Assembly (NCBI GenBank): GCA_946628415.1
Contig: CAMOWK010000012.1
Coordinates: 1 to 64,000 of the forward strand
Direction of reading: 5' to 3'
Length of the DNA: 64,000 nucleotides
Origin: an uncultured Lachnospiraceae bacterium
Lineage (GTDB): Bacteria > Bacillota > Clostridia > Lachnospirales > Lachnospiraceae
Shown here: positions 1-7,074 of the stretch, in pieces
Numbering within the stretch: position 1 is the stretch's first letter
Layout: every line of letters starts with the position of its first letter
The notes under the pieces: generated by a model
What the model was told of the DNA's origin: nothing
Databases searched by the model: none
Seen by the model: only the letters and a program-made list of their open reading frames with translations
Translations under genes and position numbers: made by a program

Positions 1-6
1 TTCACC

Positions 7-35
7 AAAAATAAAGGTCACGAGAAGTGACCTTT
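7..35 (-). terminator. terminator-like hairpin after rpmH
   Basis: On the minus strand the arms AAAGGTCA and TGACCTTT pair around a 7-nt loop and are followed by a short run of T. The stem overlaps the rpmH stop codon. It may attenuate read-through into rnpA rather than end the operon. Confidence 0.6.
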
Positions 36-168
36 ACGCTGAAATAGCTTTTCTTCCCTTTGCTCTTCTGGCTGAAAGAACCTTACGTCCATTAGCTGTA
101 CTCATTCTCTTTCTGAAACCATGAACTTTTGATCTGTGTCTTCTGTTTGGCTGAAATGTCATCTTCAT
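34..168 (-). CDS. rpmH: 50S ribosomal protein L34
   Basis: A 44-residue, very basic protein that starts [20 protein letters not shown] and ends in a Lys/Arg/Ala-rich tail, the full length and sequence pattern of L34, a late-assembling protein of the large ribosomal subunit. It is too short for standard ORF listing. In most Firmicutes rpmH is transcribed divergently from dnaA at the origin; here the gene upstream of rpmH is instead a DUF3881 gene on the same strand. The usual downstream partners (rnpA, yidC) would lie left of the window. A good promoter lies upstream at 251-279 and a terminator hairpin overlaps its stop codon. Confidence 0.97.
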   Translation of the reverse strand: MKMTFQPNRRHRSKVHGFRKRMSTANGRKVLSARRAKGRKAISA

Positions 169-250
169 AACGAAATTCTCCTTTCTCTATTTTATTCTGT
201 AAAATGTATCGTAAGTCAAATAACTCAGATATAAATATACAGACCTAAAC

Positions 251-279
251 ATTTTAGAGAAAAAATGCATAAAAGTCAA
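251..279 (-). promoter_or_regulatory. rpmH promoter
   Basis: Minus-strand -35 TTGACT and -10 TAAAAT are separated by exactly 17 bp and end about 80 bp before the rpmH start. This gives rpmH its own housekeeping promoter just after the DUF3881 stop codon. Confidence 0.7.
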
Positions 280-307
280 GAAAAATGTAAGTTTTTATTT
301 GCCGTAG

Positions 308-1051
308 CTATATTACGACATAGCCCTGAAGCCATACTTCACCTCTGAATCGGCGACCAGGAAGAGGCTCACCGACTAAGTCAAGTGCATTTATACATAC
401 ATTCAGCTTGTAACCCATGCTCTCTACCGTAATGTTATAAAGCAATTCATTTGTATAAGTATTTACTTTTTTTTCGACACTCTGTATGTAACCAATAATG
501 CGGTAATAATCAACCTCTATCCCCATAGGGAGGAAGGTCGAATCTATAACAGAGAGTACATCTTCCGACTCTTCATAGCTTTCCTTATATGAATCCCTGT
601 CGATAGGAAGTATTACAGTTCCTTCAAGAGATAAAGCAGAAAGCATAATGGTGTTTATATCTTTCTTTTGATATTTAAGAAGCCTCGTTGTATCGGCGAT
701 GTTCTGAATGTAAAACATGATTGCCATATACATATCACCGATGGTTCCTATATATGATTTATTATAGGTATGCTCTTCTATATCGATTCCGTCTATTCCA
801 AGATAATTATTTGGTCTTACATAAGGAAAATAATGCTCTATGGATAATGAACCGTTCATATCAAGTTCACCTACAAGTGAAAGACCTATCCCATCTCCGA
901 AGTCTTTATCAAACTGTGTCAGAGAGGACATCTCATTCAATGTAACCGAGAGCCTTCTGTTTGGTTCGGAAAGAGTCAGCTTATATATGTCTTCCAGTTG
1001 AGTTCTGGATGTGATTTTACTGAACCCAATAGCTCGAAGATATTTGTGCAT
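308..1051 (-). CDS. DUF3881 family protein
   Basis: A 247-residue soluble protein with no signal peptide or membrane segment. The N-terminus (MHKYLRAIGFSKITSRTQLE) and overall layout match the DUF3881 proteins that I associate with Lachnospiraceae, where they commonly sit beside serS. Function is unknown. It lies 20 bp downstream of serS on the same strand, so it is probably co-transcribed with serS and possibly the parAB block. The family assignment rests on recall of sequence pattern and context, not on a search. Confidence 0.75.
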   Translation of the reverse strand: MHKYLRAIGFSKITSRTQLEDIYKLTLSEPNRRLSVTLNEMSSLTQFDKDFGDGIGLSLVGELDMNGSLSIEHYFPYVRPNNYLGIDGIDIEEHTYNKSYIGTIGDMYMAIMFYIQNIADTTRLLKYQKKDINTIMLSALSLEGTVILPIDRDSYKESYEESEDVLSVIDSTFLPMGIEVDYYRIIGYIQSVEKKVNTYTNELLYNITVESMGYKLNVCINALDLVGEPLPGRRFRGEVWLQGYVVI

Positions 1052-1071
1052 AGTGGAAATATCCTTTTCTT

Positions 1072-2361
1072 TTATTTAACAGGCTTTAATATCTCTGTAC
1101 CGCCCATATAAGGTCTCAGAACCTCAGGTATATTAACCGAGCCATCGGCATTAAGATTATTCTCAAGAAATGCAATAAGCATTCTTGGAGGGGCAACTAC
1201 TGTATTATTAAGTGTATGTGCGAGATATTTGCTGCCGTCTTCCTTTTTAACTCTTATCTTAAGTCTTCTTGCCTGAGCATCACCAAGGTTTGAGCAGCTT
1301 CCTACTTCAAAGTATTTCTTTTGTCTTGGTGACCATGCTTCAACGTCAATTGACTTAACCTTAAGATCGGCAAGATCGCCGGAACAGCACTCAAGAGTTC
1401 TGACAGGAATATCAAGAGTTCTGAAAAGCTCAACTGTGTAGCTCCAAAGCTCATTGAAGTACTTCATTGATTCTTCAGGCTTACAGATTACAATCATTTC
1501 CTGTTTTTCAAACTGATGAATTCTGTATACGCCTCTTTCTTCTATACCATGAGCTCCCTTTTCTTTTCTGAAGCAAGGTGAATAGCTTGTAAGAGTAAGA
1601 GGAAGTTCTGATTCGTCAAGCATTTCATCAATGAAACGTCCGATCATGGAATGCTCACTTGTACCAATAAGATAAAGATCTTCACCTTCAATCTTGTACA
1701 TCATCTGTTCCATCTCATCGAAGCTCATAACACCTGTAACTACATCACTTCTTATCATAAAAGGAGGAATGCAGTAGGTGAATCCTTTTCCTATCATAAA
1801 GTCTCTGGCATAGGCAAGAATTGAAGAATGAAGTCTGGCTACGTCACCTATAAGATAGTAGAAACCATTTCCTGCCACCTTTCTTGCAGCATCAAGATCA
1901 ATGCCGGCAAGTCTCTCCATTATCTCTGTATGGTATGGTATTTCAAAGTCAGGAACCACAGGCTCACCGAATCTTTCAACTTCAACGTTTTCACTGTCAT
2001 CTTTTCCGACAGGAACAGAAGGATCAATGATGTTAGGAATCTTCAACATGATCTCTTTGATTCTTTCATCAAGAACCGGCTTTTCTTTTTCAAGTTCTGC
2101 AAGTCTGGCTGAAAACTGTGCAACTTCTGCTTTAACCTTTTCTGCCTCTTCTTTTTTACCCTGCGCCATAAGAGCGCCTATCTGCTTAGAAATCTTGTTC
2201 TTATTGCTTCTCAGCTGATCGGCTTCCTGCTGATTCTTTCTTGTCTTTTCATCAAGCTCAATTACTTCATCAACAAGAGGGAGTTTCTTATCCTGAAATT
2301 TCTTCTTTATGTTCTCTTTCACTATATCAGGGTTTTCTCTTAAAAACTTAATATCAAGCAT
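1072..2361 (-). CDS. serS: serine--tRNA ligase
   Basis: A 429-residue class II aminoacyl-tRNA synthetase that charges tRNA-Ser. The N-terminal part (about residues 1-110) is the long antiparallel coiled-coil arm that grips the tRNA variable arm. The catalytic domain shows motif 2 (FRKEKGAHGIEERGVYRIHQ) and TSEHSMIG for serine binding. Motif 3 reads NNTVVAPPRMLIAFLENN, keeping the Arg and the FLEN tail but lacking the Gly-rich start seen in many bacterial enzymes. It is 3 bp from DUF4446 upstream and 20 bp from DUF3881 downstream. Confidence 0.97.
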   Translation of the reverse strand: MLDIKFLRENPDIVKENIKKKFQDKKLPLVDEVIELDEKTRKNQQEADQLRSNKNKISKQIGALMAQGKKEEAEKVKAEVAQFSARLAELEKEKPVLDERIKEIMLKIPNIIDPSVPVGKDDSENVEVERFGEPVVPDFEIPYHTEIMERLAGIDLDAARKVAGNGFYYLIGDVARLHSSILAYARDFMIGKGFTYCIPPFMIRSDVVTGVMSFDEMEQMMYKIEGEDLYLIGTSEHSMIGRFIDEMLDESELPLTLTSYSPCFRKEKGAHGIEERGVYRIHQFEKQEMIVICKPEESMKYFNELWSYTVELFRTLDIPVRTLECCSGDLADLKVKSIDVEAWSPRQKKYFEVGSCSNLGDAQARRLKIRVKKEDGSKYLAHTLNNTVVAPPRMLIAFLENNLNADGSVNIPEVLRPYMGGTEILKPVK

Positions 2362-2364
2362 TTT

Positions 2365-3015
2365 CTATACTCCTTTATCTGTCTTTTTCTTTGTTTTTTT
2401 CTTTTTTGCAACCGGTGCGACTATGCTTTCATCAGTCACCGATTTTTTCTCACTGGTTAGTATTTCAGTCACAGGAAGCTCAGAGTCATCCTTGCTGTCC
2501 GGACTGTTGATAATAGCACTTAATTCTTCATCTATTGTAAGTGCTTTTCCTATTGCTTCTTTTTCTTCGTCAGAAAGATTTATATAAGATTTACCTTTTA
2601 TAATTTCTTTAGCGTATGTGAAGCAACCTTCCTTCGTATGCATTGAACTAAGTACCAGACCGTTATTATCTCTGTCCAGAAGGGCAATTGAAAAACTCAG
2701 GTTTCCTGATAAGTCATCAAATGCATCGTATTTAACTACACCTGTCTTGCATATACATGAATCAGCACGCAGTCGGATTTCTTTATGTTCTTTATGAATT
2801 TTTTTGATATACCTTTTAATCTTGTCCATTTCCTTGAACCTAGTTGTTATCACATGTTCAAGATCCGCACCCTGCTGACCGCTTGTCAGCGCGTAGTATT
2901 TACGGGACATAAAGGTTATCTTTCTATATAAATAGAATACAAGCAGACCAAGCAATATACATAACGCAAAAAGTATTGCAATGATCACCTCTATCTTTAT
3001 ACCTAAAATGGTCAT
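2365..3015 (-). CDS. DUF4446 family membrane-anchored protein
   Basis: A 216-residue protein with one N-terminal membrane helix (about residues 8-28), a short basic coiled-coil stretch, a central domain containing LSFSIALLDRDNNGLVLSS, and a Lys-rich, probably disordered C-terminus (VAKKKKTKKKTDKGV). This matches the DUF4446 proteins usually found directly after parB in Clostridia. It lies 10 bp downstream of parB and 3 bp upstream of serS. Function is unknown; the position suggests a membrane link to chromosome partitioning, which is inference only. Confidence 0.8.
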   Translation of the reverse strand: MTILGIKIEVIIAILFALCILLGLLVFYLYRKITFMSRKYYALTSGQQGADLEHVITTRFKEMDKIKRYIKKIHKEHKEIRLRADSCICKTGVVKYDAFDDLSGNLSFSIALLDRDNNGLVLSSMHTKEGCFTYAKEIIKGKSYINLSDEEKEAIGKALTIDEELSAIINSPDSKDDSELPVTEILTSEKKSVTDESIVAPVAKKKKTKKKTDKGV

Positions 3016-3025
3016 GGAAAAACTC

Positions 3026-3982
3026 CTATCTTACGTTATACAGCATGTTGATCAGTCTGTCTAATTCGTCTGCAGAGGAATATTCAATTTCAATTTTACC
3101 TTTATTCTTTCCTCTGTCTTTTATCTTTGCCTTTGTTCCCAAAACATTCTTAAGGTTCTCTTCTATCTCCTTATATACGAAGGAAATCTTATCTTCCTCA
3201 GGTACAGCAGGATAGTCTGATGGTTCTACATTTAAAAGCTTTTTAACAAGTTTCTCTGCTTCTCTTACAGACATTTTCCTGTCATAGATAAGAAGGGCAG
3301 TTTCATATTGAAGATCCGGGTCGGAAAGGGCAAGAAGAGGTCTTGCATGTCCGATGGAAAGGCGACCGTCAACAAGCATTTCCTGTACATTTTCAGACAG
3401 CTTTAAAAGACGGAGAAAATTAGTAACGGCTGTACGGCTCTTTGAAACTTTATCCGCTACTTCTTCCTGGGTAAGGTTGTAAACATCTATAAGAAGCTTA
3501 TAGGCATTTGCCTCCTCAATAGGGTTAAGGTCAGATCTCTGAAGGTTCTCAATAAGTGCAACCTCCATTTTTTCCTGATCTGAATAATCCTTAATAATTA
3601 CAGGAACCTGCTTTATTCCCGCAATACGAGATGCTCTCCATCGACGTTCACCTGCAATTATCTCATAATGCTTGTCGTTTTTTGTTACGACTATCGGTTC
3701 AATAACTCCATACTTCTTTATTGAGTCAGCCAGAGCATTTAATTCTTCTTCGTCAAATATCTTACGGGGCTGAGATCGGTTTGGTTCAATGTCAGAAACA
3801 TTCACCATAGTTTCAGCCGGTACTTCTTTTATTACCTCTTTAATAGTTTCATGAACTTTTTCTGTGCTTTTTCCCTTTGAAGCGGATTTAGTGTTTTTCT
3901 TCTTTGGTGATTCTGTTTCAGTTGCTGAATCTCCTGTTGGTATAAGGGCTGAAAGTCCTTTACCTAAGCCTGAACGTGCCAT
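3026..3982 (-). CDS. parB: chromosome partitioning protein ParB (Spo0J)
   Basis: A 318-residue CTP-dependent DNA clamp that loads at parS. The N-terminus MARSGLGKGLSALIP is the ParA-interacting start typical of chromosomal ParB/Spo0J. The conserved AGERRWRA motif of the CTPase fold (near residue 110), ENLQR, and a helix-turn-helix (LTQEEVADKVSKSRTAVTNF) follow in order, and a C-terminal dimerisation domain ends the protein. An extended charged linker (residues about 18-50) separates the ParA-binding end from the CTPase domain. It sits 43 bp downstream of parA, and eight parS sites lie just upstream of parA. Confidence 0.97.
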   Translation of the reverse strand: MARSGLGKGLSALIPTGDSATETESPKKKNTKSASKGKSTEKVHETIKEVIKEVPAETMVNVSDIEPNRSQPRKIFDEEELNALADSIKKYGVIEPIVVTKNDKHYEIIAGERRWRASRIAGIKQVPVIIKDYSDQEKMEVALIENLQRSDLNPIEEANAYKLLIDVYNLTQEEVADKVSKSRTAVTNFLRLLKLSENVQEMLVDGRLSIGHARPLLALSDPDLQYETALLIYDRKMSVREAEKLVKKLLNVEPSDYPAVPEEDKISFVYKEIEENLKNVLGTKAKIKDRGKNKGKIEIEYSSADELDRLINMLYNVR

Positions 3983-4025
3983 ATCGGGCTCCTTTCTGAA
4001 TAGATATTATGTAAACCAAATATAA

Positions 4026-4802
4026 TTACTGATATAATCTGTTTCTAATTACTTCATCTGCTAAATCTCTGTAAGCTTTAGCTCCCGTGGATCTTGGATC
4101 ATATTTATTGATAGGAAGTCCGTAGCTAGGAGCTTCAGCAAGTCTTACATTTCTCGGAACTATGGTGTCATATATAATCTGGTCAAGATTCTCTCTGATA
4201 TTTGTTACAACATCCTGTGAAAGATTAGTTCTTGTATCATACATTGTGAAAACAACACCCTCTATCTCAAGGGTTTTATTCAGCTGTTTTCTGATCAGGT
4301 TAATTGTATATATAAGCTGTGTTAGTCCTTCAAGTGCATAGAATTCACATTGTATAGGAACTATAACGGTATCTGCAGCTGTTAATGCATTGACAGTGAG
4401 AAGGCTAAGTGATGGAGGACAATCTATAATAATAAAATCATACATATTACGTACAGTTTTATTTCTTATGATTTTTCTTAGCATCTTTTGGTTATCTTCC
4501 ATAGCCATCAGTTCTATCTCTGCTCCGGCAAGATTGATTCCTGAAGGTACTACGCTGAGATTTTCAAACTGATTCATAATAAGACACTCACCGAGATTTC
4601 TCTCTCCGGTAAGTAAATCATATGTAGAATACTCGACAGAGTTTTTATCAATTCCAAGACCGCTCGACATGTTCCCCTGTGGGTCGAGATCTATAGCCAG
4701 AACTTTTTTGCCTTTTTCTGCCAGACATGCTGATAGATTAATAGCGGTTGTTGTTTTTCCTACTCCGCCTTTCTGATTTGTAATTGCAATTATTCTTCCC
4801 AT
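4026..4802 (-). CDS. parA: chromosome partitioning ATPase ParA (Soj)
   Basis: A 258-residue ParA/MinD-type ATPase. It has the deviant Walker A motif KGGVGKTTT with signature Lys11 and P-loop Lys16, Walker A' AIDLDPQGN and Walker B IIIDCPPSL. It lacks the N-terminal DNA-binding extension of plasmid type Ia ParA and is therefore the chromosomal Soj type, which binds DNA non-specifically as an ATP dimer and works with ParB. First gene of a probable parA-parB-DUF4446-serS-DUF3881 transcript; its promoter touches a parS site. Confidence 0.97.
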   Translation of the reverse strand: MGRIIAITNQKGGVGKTTTAINLSACLAEKGKKVLAIDLDPQGNMSSGLGIDKNSVEYSTYDLLTGERNLGECLIMNQFENLSVVPSGINLAGAEIELMAMEDNQKMLRKIIRNKTVRNMYDFIIIDCPPSLSLLTVNALTAADTVIVPIQCEFYALEGLTQLIYTINLIRKQLNKTLEIEGVVFTMYDTRTNLSQDVVTNIRENLDQIIYDTIVPRNVRLAEAPSYGLPINKYDPRSTGAKAYRDLADEVIRNRLYQ

Positions 4803-4840
4803 ATCTCACTCCGAATTATGCTTTTTTACACTACTTTGGG

Positions 4841-4869
4841 ATTATAACACTTTTATATGATGTGTTCAA
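4841..4869 (-). promoter_or_regulatory. parA promoter abutting parS
   Basis: On the minus strand, -35 TTGAAC and -10 TATAAT are exactly 17 bp apart. The -35 lies one base from the parS site at 4871-4886, so ParB bound there could block RNA polymerase. The motifs are seen directly; regulation is inferred. Confidence 0.7.
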
Positions 4870-4870
4870 T

Positions 4871-4886
4871 TGTTTCACGTGAAACA
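4871..4886. other. parS site 1
   Basis: Perfect 16-bp palindrome TGTTTCACGTGAAACA, the ParB/Spo0J loading site consensus, placed right beside the parA -35 box. Confidence 0.95.
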
Positions 4887-4893
4887 TTCTTGG

Positions 4894-5040
4894 GTTTCTT
4901 CTTATGTTACATCTCCTCGCGGACAAGCTCTCGCACAACACGGGTGCCCTAGCGGTGCTAAACTCTCACTTCGCTACGCTTGTGAATCGTTAAGCACCGA
5001 GACCCGTGATGGTCCGCTCAGAGAGTAACACAGAAGAAAC
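4894..5040. repeat. 147-bp long-hairpin element, copy 1
   Basis: The ends GTTTCTTCTTATGTTAC and GTAACACAGAAGAAAC are near-perfect inverted repeats. Inside, GCGGAC/GTCCGC, ACGGGT/ACCCGT and CGGTGCT/AGCACCG also pair, giving one long imperfect stem whose tip contains CTCACTTCGCTACGC. It resembles a small non-autonomous repeat (MITE-like) or a structured RNA. Confidence 0.85.
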
Positions 5041-5190
5041 GGCGAGCATTTGATCTTAATTCAATGGTATAGAATTCTCTATGTTTAAATATTTATATTT
5101 GTAATATACGGATTAATCTTTACTGACAAATATCTGATATAAATGATAGTATTGCTACCCTTTGTATTTGTTGATTAAAGAGTATAATAA

Positions 5191-5206
5191 TGTTTCACGT
5201 GAAACA
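5191..5206. other. parS site 2
   Basis: Perfect TGTTTCACGTGAAACA, in the middle of tandem unit 1, followed by ATCAAACACAACA as in site 4. Confidence 0.95.
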
Positions 5207-5365
5207 TCAAACACAACATATTATAGATAAATATAATTACAAGATTAATAAGAAGAGACATTCTATCATAAAGAAAATATATTATCGCTGATAAATGATG
5301 TCATTATTGATATTTTATATAATGTGTAAACGAAAACAGAAAGGTAAATAGGGAACAAAGTTATA

Positions 5366-5381
5366 TGTTTCACGTGAAACG
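5366..5381. other. parS site 3
   Basis: TGTTTCACGTGAAACG, differing from the consensus only in the last base; near the end of tandem unit 1. Confidence 0.9.
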
Positions 5382-5454
5382 TTTTTACACCTAAGATTGT
5401 TATGATAGATATCACATTCTTTGAATACTGGTTTGTAGAAAATAATGTTATGGG

Positions 5455-5601
5455 GTTTCTTCTTATGTTACGTCTCTTTGCGGACAAGCTCTCGCACAAC
5501 ACGGGTGCCCTAGCGGTGCTAAACTCTCACTTCGCTACGCTTGTGAATCGTTAAGCACCGAGACCCGTGATGGTCCGCTCAGAGAGTAACATAGAAGAAA
5601 C
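5455..5601. repeat. 147-bp long-hairpin element, copy 2
   Basis: Same length and almost the same sequence as copy 1, in the same orientation, at the start of tandem unit 2. Confidence 0.85.
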
Positions 5602-5759
5602 GACGAGCATTTGTTCTTAATTCAATAGTAAGTATAGAATTCTCTATGTTTAAATATTTATATTTGTTATATACGGATTAATCCTTAATGACAAATACCT
5701 GATATAAATTATAGTATTGCTACCCCCCCCTTGTATTGATTGATTAAAGAATATAATAA

Positions 5760-5775
5760 TGTTTCACGTGAAACA
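5760..5775. other. parS site 4
   Basis: Perfect TGTTTCACGTGAAACA at the position in tandem unit 2 that corresponds to site 2. Confidence 0.95.
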
Positions 5776-5935
5776 TCAAACACAACATATTATAGATAAA
5801 TATAATTATAAGATTTATAAGATGAGACATTCTATCATAGAGAGAGAATATGTTTCGCTGAAAAATGATATCATTATTGATGTTATATATAATTTGTAAA
5901 CAACAACAGTAAGCTTAATAGAGAACAAAGTTTCA

Positions 5936-5951
5936 TGTTTCACGTGAAACA
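5936..5951. other. parS site 5
   Basis: Perfect TGTTTCACGTGAAACA at the position in tandem unit 2 that corresponds to site 3. Confidence 0.95.
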
Positions 5952-6032
5952 TTCTTACTTCTATGATTGATTGTTGTGTTAGTTAGATATCGGATTCTTT
6001 GAATACTGGCTTGTAGAAAATATTGTTATGGG

Positions 6033-6175
6033 GTTTCTTCTTATGTTACGTCTCTTCGCGGACAAGCTCTCGCACAGCACGGGTGCCCTCTAGGTACTAA
6101 ACTCTCGCATTGCTACGTTCGCGAATCGTTTAGTACCCAGAGCCATGATGACCCAGAGAGTAATATAAAGGATAC
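6033..6175. repeat. long-hairpin element, copy 3 (diverged)
   Basis: The left arm is preserved to GGACAAGCTCTCGCAC, but the right arm has many changes, some compensated on the opposite arm (for example GGTACTAAA opposite TTTAGTACC). Paired changes point to selection for, or conversion of, the stem. Confidence 0.75.
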
Positions 6176-6325
6176 GACGATGATTTGATCCAAATTCAAT
6201 GGTATAAGGTTTTTCACAGTTTTTAATTGATCACATTTGGATTATACGGAATTATCTTTAACGTGAAAACATGCTAAAGGAAGAATTGCCCCCCTTTGTA
6301 CTGCTTGATTCAAGATCATAATATA

Positions 6326-6341
6326 TGTTTCACGTGAAACA
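6326..6341. other. parS site 6
   Basis: Perfect TGTTTCACGTGAAACA in the third, more diverged tandem unit. Confidence 0.95.
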
Positions 6342-6505
6342 TCAAGCGGAATACATTAAAAGAGAAATATAATTACGAGGATATATATGAAGAGATAAGA
6401 TATCATAGAGTGAATATATTAATTTCATTGATAGATGATGATGTCATTATTGATGATATATAATGCATAAATAACAACAGTAGGCAAATTCGAAATCAAG
6501 TATTA

Positions 6506-6521
6506 TGTTTCACGTGAAACA
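6506..6521. other. parS site 7
   Basis: Perfect TGTTTCACGTGAAACA at the end of the third tandem unit; flanked by ATCAAGCG as is site 6. Confidence 0.95.
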
Positions 6522-6588
6522 TCAAGCGAGATGCCTTTATAGTTGTATTTGTGTTTAAACGAAGAATGAGTAATATACAAAAATTAAT

Positions 6589-6608
6589 TGTTTCCTTTCA
6601 CTGAAACA
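6589..6608. other. decayed parS-like palindrome
   Basis: TGTTTC and TGAAACA half-sites separated by extra bases (CTTTCAC), which breaks the central CACGTG. It looks like a degenerate parS; binding is doubtful. Confidence 0.4.
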
Positions 6609-6859
6609 TTGAAGCAAATAATTGTTTGTGTCATGGATAGGCAAATGGAAGAATATATGCATCAGATAAATTGGTTGAAAATATAGAATTAAGTTGGCTG
6701 TATCAGAATAGCCCTTTAGTTATTTTATTCAAAATAAGGCGTAAATGATAGACAGAATGGTCAGTTTATTAATAAGTTTAGATGGAAGATTACGATTTGA
6801 TACAATTAATTAGATTGATTAGAATACATAAAGACAATTTGTATTAAGATATTTGAATA

Positions 6860-6875
6860 TGTTTCACGTGAAACA
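6860..6875. other. parS site 8
   Basis: Perfect TGTTTCACGTGAAACA about 30 bp before the inverted fourth hairpin element. Confidence 0.95.
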
Positions 6876-6906
6876 AGATAGAGTATAAATTGAACTATGG
6901 TTGGAT

Positions 6907-7053
6907 GTTTCTTCTTTGATGCTCTCTAAGCGGACCATCACGGGTCTCGGTGCTTAACGATTCGCAAGCGCAGCGTAGCGAGAGTTTAGCACCGCTAGGG
7001 CACCCGTGTTGTGCGAGAGCTTGTCCGCGAAGAGACGCATCATAAGAAGAAAC
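6907..7053. repeat. 147-bp long-hairpin element, copy 4 (inverted)
   Basis: Inverted copy of the same element, ending 22 bp after the argS stop codon side. It shares the CGTAGCGAGAGTTTAGCAC tip region with copies 1 and 2 in reverse complement. Its position could let it act as an argS 3'-end structure. Confidence 0.85.
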
Positions 7054-7074
7054 CCCAACACATAAACACATAAA

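Larger units (their letters stand above)
4871..6521. repeat. three tandem ~0.57 kb units carrying parS and a hairpin element
   Basis: The gap between parA and argS contains no convincing gene. Units begin at about 4894, 5455 and 6033 (spacing 561 and 578 bp). Each runs: 147-bp hairpin element, AT-rich segment with a poly-C tract (3, 8 and 6 C respectively), parS, AT-rich segment, parS. Units 1 and 2 are close to identical over most of their length and unit 3 has diverged. This directly shows at least two duplication events. The stretch 6522-6906 after it is AT-rich and holds only parS 8 and a decayed site. Confidence 0.9.

Noticed and set aside
5266..5502. A 78-codon minus-strand ORF in the parS region
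   Set aside because: It runs through two repeat elements and a parS site, has no ribosome site, and the matching ORF is not kept in the other tandem units.
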